Source: JBPEWY01 sp965224095 | GTDB lineage: Bacteria > Bacteroidota > Bacteroidia > Flavobacteriales > Flavobacteriaceae | Length of the DNA: 64,000 nucleotides | Reading direction: 5' to 3' | Assembly: GCA_965224095.1 (NCBI GenBank) | Contig: OZ245039.1 | Coordinates: 1,364,001-1,428,000, forward strand | The notes under the pieces: model-generated | Database searches by the model: none | What the model was told of the DNA's origin: nothing | The model's input: only the letters and a program-made list of their open reading frames with translations | Made by a program: the position numbers and the translations under genes | Shown here: one piece after another, positions 1 to 8,700 of the stretch | Layout: the number at the start of each line of letters is the position of its first letter | Position numbering within the stretch: the first letter of the stretch is position 1

Positions 1-1
1 G

Positions 2-796
2 CGGTTTCCCTTGTTACTCTTATCTCATGGAACGGGAGGTAATAGGTTTTCTCATACCTGGTTTATTCAGGAAATGGTAAAAAACGGATATATAGTTGTA
101 TCGGTTGATCACTATGGGAATTCAACATTTAACAAGATTCCCAGAGAATTCTTAAAGTGGTGGGAGCGCGCTATCGACATGCAATATGTACTATCAAAAG
201 TATTAAACCATAGGGATTTCGGCAATAAAATTGATACGACAAAAATTGGAGGAGTAGGTTTTTCACTGGGAGGTTATACTAATATTGCCCTTGCCGGCGG
301 GTATGTAGATAGAGATAGGGATAAAGATGTAAAAACAGATCCCGGCAGAGCTTTACCACCTGAGTTTCCGGAAACGGAAGAGGTCATAGATTTTGATCGG
401 GACAGTTTGGTCGTTTCTTCTTATAACACTTATAAAGATCATGTTAAAGACCATCGAATAAAAGCTTTTTTTGTAATGGCCCCTGCCATAGGTTTCGGGT
501 TCAAATCTGAAAAACAGACTGAAAACATTACAGCTCCTGTTTTTATTGTAGCAGGAAAAGGAGATACCAATACTCCAATTACGCACAATGCTCTTAAATA
601 TCACACCCTAATCAAGGGAAGTAAACTGTTTCTGTTTGACTCCGACGTGGGGCATTACGTATTTCTCAATGAAGGCACGGATCTGGGTAAAAAAGAGCTT
701 CCTATGCTGACCGAAGATAATCCCGGTGTAGTCCGAAAAGAAATCCACAAAAAGACTTTAGATCTGGCCAAAGAATTTTTTGGTAAACATTTATAA
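2..796 (+). CDS. alpha/beta hydrolase family protein (5' end outside window)
   Basis: The reading frame is open to the left edge, so the N-terminus and probably a signal peptide lie outside. The oxyanion-hole motif SHGTGG comes near the start and the nucleophile elbow GFSLGG has its Ser codon at 263-265. A later VAGKGD segment could give the acid and a GHYVF segment near the C-terminus the His. This is the layout of dienelactone-hydrolase or PAF-acetylhydrolase-like serine hydrolases. The substrate cannot be told. A TTG at 11 could serve as a start but would begin immediately before the oxyanion motif, so truncation by the window edge is more likely. Confidence 0.85.
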   Translation, partial: RFPLLLLSHGTGGNRFSHTWFIQEMVKNGYIVVSVDHYGNSTFNKIPREFLKWWERAIDMQYVLSKVLNHRDFGNKIDTTKIGGVGFSLGGYTNIALAGGYVDRDRDKDVKTDPGRALPPEFPETEEVIDFDRDSLVVSSYNTYKDHVKDHRIKAFFVMAPAIGFGFKSEKQTENITAPVFIVAGKGDTNTPITHNALKYHTLIKGSKLFLFDSDVGHYVFLNEGTDLGKKELPMLTEDNPGVVRKEIHKKTLDLAKEFFGKHL

Positions 797-852
797 ATCA
801 AATGTTAACTTAGTACTTTTTTAAAATACCATTTATTAAAATTATTTCATAT

Positions 853-999
853 GTGAAGGAATCAGCTTCGGAAAGCATAACAGATCAAGAGCAAATCAAT
901 CATTTAGTGGCTCCTTACGATGTAATTGCTTCAGTATTAGGACTTACCTTTTCCTTTTTCCTCCTTCAAACATACGGCTACGTAAAAAACACGGACTAA
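853..999 (+). other. short hydrophobic ORF, possible gene remnant
   Basis: The 343-base gap between the hydrolase and the next gene holds one open stretch that looks protein-like: a GTG-initiated 48-codon ORF (frame open from 814) with a polar first half and one hydrophobic segment, LGLTFSFFLL, near the C-terminus. I do not recognise a family. It has no clear promoter or ribosome-binding site and may be the decayed tail of a membrane protein rather than a working gene. The rest of the gap (1000-1190) is AT-rich and probably holds the promoter of the downstream pair. Confidence 0.25.
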
Positions 1000-1190
1000 T
1001 TGTTACAATGGGGTTCACGGTTTACAGAGTTTTATAAATAAATTCTCACAATCTTATCATTTTATTTATCTTTTGTACCTAAAACAGTAGTGTTCCCAAT
1101 AAAAATATACTTTATGCCCCTTTCTTTTTTTGTAGGCAAATGCGCATGAAACCAACAATAATTTTTTATGTTATGAGTTATAAACTGAGA

Positions 1191-3134
1191 ATGTTAAACC
1201 TACTTAGCCCATTGAAACAGTTTAATTCCCTTTTGATTTTTTTACTTTTATTCTGCACCCATCTATCAGCTCAAAAAAATGTGGATCCCACGCCGGAACA
1301 CATCGCGCTGGCTAATTCGTTAAAAGAAACCTATCCGGACGACGAAGTGGTTATTTTACAAAGTAATGAGAAAATAAGCTTCAATATTAGTCGTGAAGAT
1401 CAACAGGTTACTGCAGATCATGCACTGGAGCAGGATCTTATAAATATTGCGCCGCGTGCCGATATCCCCAGATATGTGTTTTACGATGACAAAAGTGAAG
1501 TAAACACTTTTAAGGTAAAGCTGCGAAATAATAAAACAAAATACTTCCCGGTACAGGACGAGTATTATGAAAAAGAAGATATTTTTTATCACGATGCTCG
1601 TGTGAAATACATGCATATCGATTTTCCCGTAAAAGGATATAAGTATCGGTATTTGCTGGAAAAACACTATAAAGACATTAAATATTTTACCCGGATAGGA
1701 TTAGGTGATGAATATCCTATTCTGGAGAAAAAAGTGGTTTTTACAATCCCGGACTGGCTGGAAGTTGATCTGAAAGAATTTCACTTTGATGGTTATGATA
1801 TTCAGAAGGAAAAAAAATACGACAGTAAGGCAGCGGCAACTCAATATACATATACTATTAGCAATGTAGCGGCTATTCCAAACGAACCTAATGCACCGGG
1901 CCCTACTTATTTTCACCCCCACATACTCATTATAGCCAAAGGCGCGACAATAAATGGCGAGCACAAGCAGCTTTTTTCAGATACCCAGCAACTTTACAAC
2001 TGGTATAAATCGCTTGTTGACACCATGTCAGACGATTCTACGGTACTACAGGGATTGGTGGAAAAACTCACTAAAAACACTTCGTCCGATCTGGAGAAAA
2101 TAAAAAATATCTACTATTGGGTACAGGATAATATTCGCTATATAGCTTTTGAAGATGGATTGGCCGGTTTTAAACCGGAAGAATGCCAGGTGGTTTTAAA
2201 AAATAAATATGGAGATTGTAAAGGCATGGCAAACCTTACCAAACAAATGCTGAAAACAGCCGGCTTTGATGCCCGTTTGTCATGGATTGGTACAAAACGT
2301 ATTTTTTACGATTACAGCTTACCCAGCCTGGCAGTAGACAATCATATGATATGTACCGTATTTCATGAAGGGAATGCCTATTTTCTGGACAGTACTGAAA
2401 AATATAATTCGTTCGGGCAGTATGCCGAAAGAATTCAGGGAAGGCCTGTTCTCATTGAAGACGGAGATCAATATATGCTCAAAAAAATCCCTATGGGCAC
2501 TTCCGAAGAAAACAAAGAGAGCTCTATTGTAGCATTTTCTGTAGATCAGAACAAGCTGGTTGGAAACGTACAAATGACCTATATGGGAGAAAGCAAATCT
2601 CATTTTTTATACAATTACAACTTGCTGAAATCTGATAAAAAAGAAGAGGCGCTGGAGTATTATCTAAACGGAGGAGATTCAAATTACCTCATTAAAGAAT
2701 TGCAAACCTCCGATTTGACAGATAGAGATTCGGAAATTGCTATTTCTTATGATATGAGCCTGGACAATAGGGTTGTTTCCTTTGACGACGAAATGTATAT
2801 CGATTTGGAATACGAGCGGTATTTTGAAGATATGGATCTTTCCGAACGAAAAAGCAATCTGGAATTCCCCTTTAAAAAGGATGTGGAACAAATTACTACG
2901 TTGAAAATCCCGGAAGGATATGAAGTAAAAGAGCTTCCCCCATCTCTGGATATTAAAAATGAAGATTTTGAAATTTCGGTGTCCTTTCAGAAAAAAAACA
3001 ATGTTTTAATTTATAGCAAGCATTTCATTTTTAAAAATGCACTCCTTACCAAATCGAATTTCGAAAAATGGGGAGATAGCCTAAAAAGGCTACAGGATAT
3101 TTACCAACAACAAATCATCCTCAACAAAAAATAA
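1191..3134 (+). CDS. secreted DUF3857/transglutaminase-like protein
   Basis: Secreted protein of about 647 residues. The frame is open from an ATG at 1140, but the ATG at 1191 gives a normal signal peptide (hydrophobic core LLIFLLLFC, cleavage after LSAQ), so I prefer it. The N-terminal half is a beta-rich DUF3857-type region. The centre is a transglutaminase/cysteine-protease-like core with Cys343 in YGDCKGMA, His385 in DNHMIC and Asp400 in FLDST, a complete Cys-His-Asp triad. The C-terminus resembles DUF3858. It is 11 nt upstream of a paralogue and probably co-transcribed with it. Expected location is periplasm or outer-membrane periphery; the substrate is unknown. Start choice is the main uncertainty. 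Confidence 0.9.
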   Translation: MLNLLSPLKQFNSLLIFLLLFCTHLSAQKNVDPTPEHIALANSLKETYPDDEVVILQSNEKISFNISREDQQVTADHALEQDLINIAPRADIPRYVFYDDKSEVNTFKVKLRNNKTKYFPVQDEYYEKEDIFYHDARVKYMHIDFPVKGYKYRYLLEKHYKDIKYFTRIGLGDEYPILEKKVVFTIPDWLEVDLKEFHFDGYDIQKEKKYDSKAAATQYTYTISNVAAIPNEPNAPGPTYFHPHILIIAKGATINGEHKQLFSDTQQLYNWYKSLVDTMSDDSTVLQGLVEKLTKNTSSDLEKIKNIYYWVQDNIRYIAFEDGLAGFKPEECQVVLKNKYGDCKGMANLTKQMLKTAGFDARLSWIGTKRIFYDYSLPSLAVDNHMICTVFHEGNAYFLDSTEKYNSFGQYAERIQGRPVLIEDGDQYMLKKIPMGTSEENKESSIVAFSVDQNKLVGNVQMTYMGESKSHFLYNYNLLKSDKKEEALEYYLNGGDSNYLIKELQTSDLTDRDSEIAISYDMSLDNRVVSFDDEMYIDLEYERYFEDMDLSERKSNLEFPFKKDVEQITTLKIPEGYEVKELPPSLDIKNEDFEISVSFQKKNNVLIYSKHFIFKNALLTKSNFEKWGDSLKRLQDIYQQQIILNKK

Positions 3135-3145
3135 TCTGATAAACC

Positions 3146-5326
3146 ATGTTAAAAAAACAACAACTGTTTACTATAGTACTATCATTATTGATAGTTTCCC
3201 TAAACGCGCAGTCAAAAAAAGAAATCGAAATCAAAAATAACTTCTGGGGATCCGGTGATACTCAAAAAAACAATACGGATATTCCGGACAAGTGGAAAAA
3301 CGAATCTGCCGTTATCCTGTACAAGGAATATTTTTACGATTATCACAAGTTTGCTAAAAATGTAGATTTTTCTTCATCGTTCAGAAAACGGATTAAACTT
3401 CTGGACAAAGCTGCTATAAAAGAGCATTCTGAATTTTCTTTTGTGAAAAAATTCCGTGTTAACCGGGGCTGGGGAAAACGCGGAAGCAATTATGTCGGCG
3501 TTAAAATAATAAAACCGGACGGAACCGAAAGAGAAATCAAGATCGATCAGGAGGCGGTGAAAACCGACGATGAATACAAATTAGCCATTTCCGGACTCGA
3601 AGTGGGCGATATTCTGGATTATTATATTTATCGTATAGAGCCTTTTAAACAAAAATACGGTTATACTTTTGAGCCTATCACCCGTATTTTAAGCGATGAT
3701 TACCCCACAAAAGAGATGGTTGTCAGGTTTAATACGGAAAACGACTTTTTTATCAACTTTAACAGTTATAACGGAGCTCCTCCATTGGAGGAAATAAAAA
3801 CAGATAAAAGGAATGACAGAAGATATATTTTAAAAGCCAATGATATTGAAAAAAGCGACTTCCCATTTTGGTATTATCCTTTAAATGAATTACCGTATTA
3901 TAAATTCCAGGTAACATTTGCCCGTCGCGGGAGTCATGAAAATGCCATTTTTGATTTTCTGTCGGAAGATGAACAGATTATTAAGCAACGTGTTTCCAAG
4001 GAAGATGTTCTTTCATTATATAAGGATCATTGGGATTACGATTACAAGAACTTCAGATTCCGGGAGGTAGAAGACTATCTGGAAGGAAAGGGATTATCTG
4101 CCAAAGAAAAAATTGTGGCTGCCTATTACTTTTTCAGGCATTACTATTTAACGCAATTTGCCGAACGGGCAGTGTTAGCCGAATCGGAAATTATTCCCGC
4201 TATTTACTATGGAACTTCGGCATATGACAGGTATTTCTTTGCCATGGACAATGTTTCGTTAATGCAAGAATATCTGGACCGGCAAAAAATACCTTACAAT
4301 TATGTGATTTCGGTACCGAGGAGTCTTGGTAATATAAAAGATGTACTGTTTAAAAGTGAAATATCCGACTTTTTGGAGGTTCGTTTGGACAATGAAACCC
4401 TTTATCTTCCTCCATTAAATATTAACTCTACAGTGAATAATATAAATTATGAAATAGAGGGTACCGATGCCTATGTACTTAAACGATTGGAAGGTGAACG
4501 AAAATTAAGTGCCGTAGAAAAGGTAAAAACACCTTCATCGCTCTTTTCGGAAAATGGAACCAGTGAAAAAATAACAGCTTCTCTTACAGAAAATATGGAA
4601 GCATTGGATATTCAGAAAACCACCTCGTTTCTTGGCAACTCGAAAAGTCAGGCACAGGAAGATCTGTTGTTTTACTTTGATTTTATGCTGGAGGATTATA
4701 AAAAATATAATAACGACGATTATGTAACCAAAGAGATTAAGGGAAAGAAAAACATAGCAAGAATCCGTAATGAAGCTTCTGCTCTGATGGAAAAACTAAA
4801 GAAAAGGCAAATTGAATATCTTGAAAAAAACACTGAAAAAGAGTTTGATTTTGAGATAGACGATTATTCTTTTGAGATAAAAAACACGGGCAGATATGGT
4901 ATTGCCGAACCTATGGTGTTATCGGAACATTTTACCATAAACAACACATTGGTTAAAAGAGCCGGTAAGAACTATTTACTGGAATTAGGAAAACTCATTG
5001 GAGGGCAGGTGAGTCTGAATGAAAAAGAAAAAAACAGATCGAGTAATGTATATATGAATTTTCCCAGGTCTTTTTCAAATGAAATTGAATTTACAATCCC
5101 GGAAGGTTATAAAGTAAGTGGTGTTTCGGAGCTAAATGTCTCCGTAAAAAACCACGCCGGAGGTTTTGAGAGTAATGCCCGGGTAGAAGCAAATAGATTA
5201 ATTATCAAAACGCATAAGTATTACGCGCACTATTTTGAAGACAATGCCGCCTGGGCCGATATGGTTGATTTTCTGAATGCCGCTTATCAATTCACACAAA
5301 AAAAGATCCTGTTAAAAAAAGAATAG
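3146..5326 (+). CDS. secreted transglutaminase-like paralogue lacking cysteine
   Basis: Secreted 726-residue protein with a signal peptide ending LNAQ. It has the same overall plan as the gene 11 nt upstream: an N-terminal DUF3857-like beta domain, a helical transglutaminase-like core (aligned around FFAMDNVSLMQEYL) and a C-terminal beta domain with the shared IPEGYKV signature. I found no cysteine anywhere in the protein. In a hand alignment the position of the partner's catalytic Cys is occupied by Ala (neighbouring Phe), so it should not be an active cysteine enzyme of this fold. It may be a binding or scaffolding partner of the upstream protein. The pair looks like one operon, ended by the terminator at 5395. 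Confidence 0.9.
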   Translation: MLKKQQLFTIVLSLLIVSLNAQSKKEIEIKNNFWGSGDTQKNNTDIPDKWKNESAVILYKEYFYDYHKFAKNVDFSSSFRKRIKLLDKAAIKEHSEFSFVKKFRVNRGWGKRGSNYVGVKIIKPDGTEREIKIDQEAVKTDDEYKLAISGLEVGDILDYYIYRIEPFKQKYGYTFEPITRILSDDYPTKEMVVRFNTENDFFINFNSYNGAPPLEEIKTDKRNDRRYILKANDIEKSDFPFWYYPLNELPYYKFQVTFARRGSHENAIFDFLSEDEQIIKQRVSKEDVLSLYKDHWDYDYKNFRFREVEDYLEGKGLSAKEKIVAAYYFFRHYYLTQFAERAVLAESEIIPAIYYGTSAYDRYFFAMDNVSLMQEYLDRQKIPYNYVISVPRSLGNIKDVLFKSEISDFLEVRLDNETLYLPPLNINSTVNNINYEIEGTDAYVLKRLEGERKLSAVEKVKTPSSLFSENGTSEKITASLTENMEALDIQKTTSFLGNSKSQAQEDLLFYFDFMLEDYKKYNNDDYVTKEIKGKKNIARIRNEASALMEKLKKRQIEYLEKNTEKEFDFEIDDYSFEIKNTGRYGIAEPMVLSEHFTINNTLVKRAGKNYLLELGKLIGGQVSLNEKEKNRSSNVYMNFPRSFSNEIEFTIPEGYKVSGVSELNVSVKNHAGGFESNARVEANRLIIKTHKYYAHYFEDNAAWADMVDFLNAAYQFTQKKILLKKE

Positions 5327-5394
5327 CACAACCTAAGGATGTAAGGTGACCGTGACAGAGATATACCGGGCATTCAAATGGTACAAAAAAGCAA

Positions 5395-5419
5395 AAGAGA
5401 ATGCGAAACGCATTCTCTT
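5395..5419 (+). terminator. rho-independent terminator after the transglutaminase pair
   Basis: An 11-bp perfect stem (5395-5405 with 5409-5419) closed by an AAA loop, followed by CGTTTTAT, lies 69 bases after the upstream stop codon. The flanking A-run on the left also makes it usable from the minus strand, where it would end the small gene at 5463-5594. Confidence 0.75.
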
Positions 5420-5462
5420 CGTTTTATCTAATCAGCTTATTCAAAAAATTAAAAAAGTAGTT

Positions 5463-5594
5463 TTAAAATATAAGCTTGATAATTTCAATGAATCCAAATA
5501 ATACAATAAGTCCTAAAACTATTAGAAGGACTCCTACAATTCCTCTTAAAAAGAGTAAAAAATACTGATTTTCATGTTGAATTTGTGCTCCCAT
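5463..5594 (-). CDS. small single-TM membrane protein, 43 aa
   Basis: ATG at 5592-5594 opens a 43-codon frame ending in TAA at 5463. After a polar N-terminus of about 10 residues almost everything is hydrophobic (GIVGVLLIVLGLIVLFGF), ending IIKLIF, which suits one membrane-spanning helix. It sits alone between a convergent operon and the M20 peptidase gene, with a terminator hairpin 44 bases beyond its stop. I do not recognise a family. A clean start, a compact frame and a downstream terminator favour a real gene, but no promoter was identified. Confidence 0.5.
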   Translation of the reverse strand: MGAQIQHENQYFLLFLRGIVGVLLIVLGLIVLFGFIEIIKLIF

Positions 5595-5738
5595 ACCAAT
5601 AATGTTTTTACATTGACAATCAACTATATAAAAAGATATGGGGCATCGTCATATAGTTCACTAAAGTTACTAAAAAAACCAGTTAACTAATAGAATTTCA
5701 GCGTTTTTTTGGTTAAAACACCCATTAAATCCTATAAA

Positions 5739-7049
5739 TCACTCCCGAATTAAACGGTAAATTAAAACGGCGGCCCTTTGAGTAAGCGATTCAAAGGTTT
5801 TAAGATTTACCGTTTCATGAGGGGTATGGGCACCGCTTCCCATGGCTCCTAACCCGTCCAGGCAGCTTACGTATTTAGCTACAAACGACACATCGGCTGC
5901 GCCTCTATACAACGGGTTATATGCTTTTACACCACCCTGACCGAGATCTTTGCTAACCCGGTCAAGCTTTTTTAGGAGTTCGTAATTTCCTTCGGTAGGG
6001 GGCATTGCAGGATAGCTGTCTATAAAACTTATGGTAGCCGTAGTTTTTGGCAGGTTTTTACCCACGATCTCCCGCATTTTTTCACGGGCCGTATTTTTCT
6101 GTTCTTCCGTAATAAACCTCAACCCTCCTTCGACTACTGCGGTTTGTGCTACTACATTACTTTTACCGAAAGCATCACCCTTACTGTTTGCTTCGTCAAA
6201 ATTTACGGTGGTTCCCCCCAATAAAATCCCCGGATTAAAGGTCAGAAACTCTTCTCCCCGAACTTCTTCGTAAAAAGCATGTAAAATCCTGGATATTTCA
6301 AACACGGCCCCTGCTCCTATTTCGTTGTGAAATATTCCGGAAGAATGAGCACGCCTTCCCTTTACCTCTACTTTCCATCCTGAGGAACCCCGACGGGCCA
6401 CGGTAGCGAAATTAAATCCGGACGAATTTTCAAAACCCAGTGCTATATCGCTTCTTTTTGCCGCTTCAATCAGGTCTTTTCTACTTCCGGAAATTGGTTT
6501 TCCCGTGCTTTCTTCATCCCCGGTAAAAGCCACAATAACCTGCGCATTTTTTAACAATTTACGATCGTACAATGCCTTTAATGCATATAGAATGATAACA
6601 TTTCCCCCTTTCATATCATTTGCTCCCGGGCCGCGAGCAATGCTGTCGCTTACTTTTGCGAATTGTTGAAAATCGCTATCCTCTTCAAATACCGTATCCA
6701 AATGCCCTATTAAAAGAAGTCTCTTTCCTTTCGAACCCTTTTTTTCTACAAAGAGATGCCCGGCTCGATTCATCTCCGAAGGCATATCGATCCATCGGGT
6801 ATTGAACCCTATTTTTTCAAATTCCAGCGCCATGACCCTACCGTTTTCACGAATTCCGCGGTGGTTCATCGTTCCGCTGTTTATATTTACTACCCGCTCC
6901 AAAAATGCAAGGGCATCGGCGTTGTTTTTAGATACTGTTTTCAGAATACGCTTTTCCGTACGCGATAGCTTCTGAGCGTATATATTGGTATGTAATATAC
7001 CGAGAAGTAAAAAGATTAAAACCGTGAAATTCCTTGTAAAACTACCCAT
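5739..7049 (-). CDS. M20 family metallopeptidase, secreted
   Basis: 436-residue zinc peptidase of the M20/glutamate-carboxypeptidase type with a signal peptide (LIFLLLGIL core, cleavage near IYAQ). Metal and catalytic residues are visible in order: His116 and Asp118 in GHLDTV, Asp145 in NDMKGG, Glu179-Glu180 in TGDEES, and a C-terminal His in GSGAHTPHET. The intervening lid/dimerisation domain carries GRRAHSSG. It probably acts in the periplasm on peptides or acylated amino acids. A near-match to a -7 box (TACCTTTA, read on the minus strand at 7061-7054) lies just upstream. Head-to-tail after the CBS-like gene with a 45-base gap. Confidence 0.92.
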   Translation of the reverse strand: MGSFTRNFTVLIFLLLGILHTNIYAQKLSRTEKRILKTVSKNNADALAFLERVVNINSGTMNHRGIRENGRVMALEFEKIGFNTRWIDMPSEMNRAGHLFVEKKGSKGKRLLLIGHLDTVFEEDSDFQQFAKVSDSIARGPGANDMKGGNVIILYALKALYDRKLLKNAQVIVAFTGDEESTGKPISGSRKDLIEAAKRSDIALGFENSSGFNFATVARRGSSGWKVEVKGRRAHSSGIFHNEIGAGAVFEISRILHAFYEEVRGEEFLTFNPGILLGGTTVNFDEANSKGDAFGKSNVVAQTAVVEGGLRFITEEQKNTAREKMREIVGKNLPKTTATISFIDSYPAMPPTEGNYELLKKLDRVSKDLGQGGVKAYNPLYRGAADVSFVAKYVSCLDGLGAMGSGAHTPHETVNLKTFESLTQRAAVLIYRLIRE

Positions 7050-7094
7050 CTGCTAAAGGTACTAAATACTACCTAAAAACAGAAACAACAAGGT

Positions 7095-8075
7095 TTAACT
7101 CAAAAACCCCTGTGCTTTCATCCAATCGTCATTAAACATTTTACCCACGTAACGGCTTCCGTGATCATGGAACAGTACCACCACCACGTCTTCTTTTGAA
7201 AAATGTTCTTTTAACTGGAGTAATCCCCTGATTGCCGCACCAGCCGAATTCCCCACAAAAATTCCCTCTTCCTTGGCCAGTTTTCTGGTATAAACGGCTG
7301 CGTCTTTATCCGTTACCTTGGTAAATCCGTCAATTAAGTCAAAATCCACGTTTTCCGGTAAGATATCCTCGCCGATTCCTTCGGTGATATACGGGTAAAT
7401 TTCGTTCTGATCAAAGATTCCTGTCTCGTGGTATTTTTTAAATACGGAACCGTAAGTATCAACCCCCCATATTTTAATATCTGGATTTTGCTCTTTCAGG
7501 TATTTCCCGACCCCGGAAATGGTTCCTCCGGTTCCCACACCAACCACAAAATGTGTGATTTTACCTTGTGTTTGCCTCCATATTTCAGGGCCCGTTTGTT
7601 CGTAATGAGCTATGGTATTTGAAGGGTTATCATATTGATTTACATACCAGGCATTTGGAGTTTCCTCGGCAAGCCTCTTTGAAACCGAATAATACGATCT
7701 GGGGTCGTCCGGTTCTACTTCGGTAGGGCAAACCACCACTTCAGCACCCACAGCTTTTAAAATATCTATTTTTTCCTTCGACTGTTTATCGCTAATAACA
7801 CACACCAGCTTATATCCCTTAACAATCGCCGCCAACGCCAGTCCCATTCCCGTATTTCCCGAAGTCCCTTCTATAATGGTTCCACCGGGTTTTAATCTTC
7901 CGTCTGCTTCGGCATCTTCGATCATTTTTAGTGCCATGCGGTCTTTTACCGAGTTTCCCGGATTAAATGTTTCAACCTTGGCCAATACCAGGGCTTCTGT
8001 ACTTTCCACTATAGTATTTAATTTAACCAAAGGCGTATTACCAATGGTTTCCAGTATGTTTTTCGCGTATTCCAT
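7095..8075 (-). CDS. PLP-dependent cystathionine beta-synthase-like enzyme
   Basis: 326-residue fold-type II PLP enzyme of the cysteine synthase / cystathionine beta-synthase family. The PLP lysine is Lys44 in NSVKDRMA, the substrate-binding loop is TSGNTG at 71-76, the phosphate loop is GVGTGGTISG, and GNSAGAA lies near the C-terminus. The spacing and the ending WMKAQGFL resemble the catalytic core of eukaryotic CBS rather than CysK, but there is no heme-binding N-terminus and no C-terminal CBS (Bateman) domain, so SAM regulation of the known kind is not expected. Reaction: condensation of serine or an activated serine with homocysteine or sulfide; the exact substrate is an inference. Confidence 0.9.
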   Translation of the reverse strand: MEYAKNILETIGNTPLVKLNTIVESTEALVLAKVETFNPGNSVKDRMALKMIEDAEADGRLKPGGTIIEGTSGNTGMGLALAAIVKGYKLVCVISDKQSKEKIDILKAVGAEVVVCPTEVEPDDPRSYYSVSKRLAEETPNAWYVNQYDNPSNTIAHYEQTGPEIWRQTQGKITHFVVGVGTGGTISGVGKYLKEQNPDIKIWGVDTYGSVFKKYHETGIFDQNEIYPYITEGIGEDILPENVDFDLIDGFTKVTDKDAAVYTRKLAKEEGIFVGNSAGAAIRGLLQLKEHFSKEDVVVVLFHDHGSRYVGKMFNDDWMKAQGFLS

Positions 8076-8092
8076 TTTTCAAAATATGCCGA

Positions 8093-8128
8093 CAAAGATA
8101 CGGTTTGATTTTAGATTTAACTGTCAAA
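8093..8128 (-). promoter_or_regulatory. candidate promoter of the CBS-like gene
   Basis: Read on the minus strand, TATCTTTG (8100-8093) matches the Bacteroidota -7 consensus TAnnTTTG exactly and lies 17 nt before the ATG at 8075. A TTTG at 8128-8125 is 24 nt upstream of the box, slightly longer than usual. Sequence match only. Confidence 0.5.
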
Positions 8129-8237
8129 GAGGACGATTTTACCCTGGTGATTATTTAAGTGTAATAGATAATTTAATTGCAAAATTTCCCGCCAAAATTT
8201 CTTTTCCAAATTTAGGAAAGTTAAAAACTTTAATCGG

Positions 8238-8257
8238 TTATTTGATATATCAAATAA
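8238..8257. promoter_or_regulatory. 20-bp perfect palindrome, probable MarR operator
   Basis: Positions 8238-8257 form a perfect 10+10 palindrome with centre GATATATC and flanks TTATTT/AAATAA. It ends two bases before the ATG of the MarR gene. MarR dimers bind palindromes of this size, and binding here would block translation-start or promoter DNA of the MarR-hydrolase operon; it also sits in the divergent region shared with the CBS-like gene. The assignment as an autoregulatory site is an inference from position and symmetry. Confidence 0.6.
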
Positions 8258-8259
8258 AG

Positions 8260-8700
8260 ATGAGTTTCAATACACCCACTAGTACAGTACTCTACTCTAT
8301 TGAGGAAGCTATAAAGGCATACCGTAAATTAAGTCAGCAGCATATATCTCACGTTGTATCAGACATCACTGTAGACCAGGCATTGATTCTGTTAATACTG
8401 GAAGACAATGACAAAACTCAAACCGAAATAGCGGATATAGTTTTTAAAGATTATGCGTCCATGACCCGCATTATTAAATTAATGATCAACAAAAACTACC
8501 TGATAAAAACAGTAGATAACCTGGACAGGCGTAAGGCCAAACTGGAAATCACCGAAATAGGAGAAGAAAAATTGAAAAAGCTCAAACCCATTATAAAAAA
8601 GAATAGAGAAGTTGCGCTTGGTAATATTTCGGACGAAGAACTGAAACAATTATATAAAACACTTAATAAAATAACTCAAAACTGTAAACCCAATACATGA
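8260..8700 (+). CDS. MarR family transcriptional regulator
   Basis: 146-residue winged-helix regulator. The frame is open further upstream (from 7876) but that part is antisense to the CBS-like gene, and the ATG at 8260 starts a normal MarR N-terminus. The recognition region TQTEIADIVFKDYASMTRIIKLM is followed by the wing with the family-typical DRRKAKLEIT and then a long dimerisation helix. Its stop overlaps the next start (ATGA at 8697-8700), so it is translationally coupled to a serine hydrolase, whose gene is the likeliest target together with itself. The effector is unknown. Confidence 0.9.
   Translation: MSFNTPTSTVLYSIEEAIKAYRKLSQQHISHVVSDITVDQALILLILEDNDKTQTEIADIVFKDYASMTRIIKLMINKNYLIKTVDNLDRRKAKLEITEIGEEKLKKLKPIIKKNREVALGNISDEELKQLYKTLNKITQNCKPNT

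Noticed and set aside
7876..8259. N-terminal extension of the MarR frame
   Set aside because: It is antisense to the start of the CBS-like gene and lacks family similarity; the ATG at 8260 begins a normal MarR protein directly after the operator-like palindrome.
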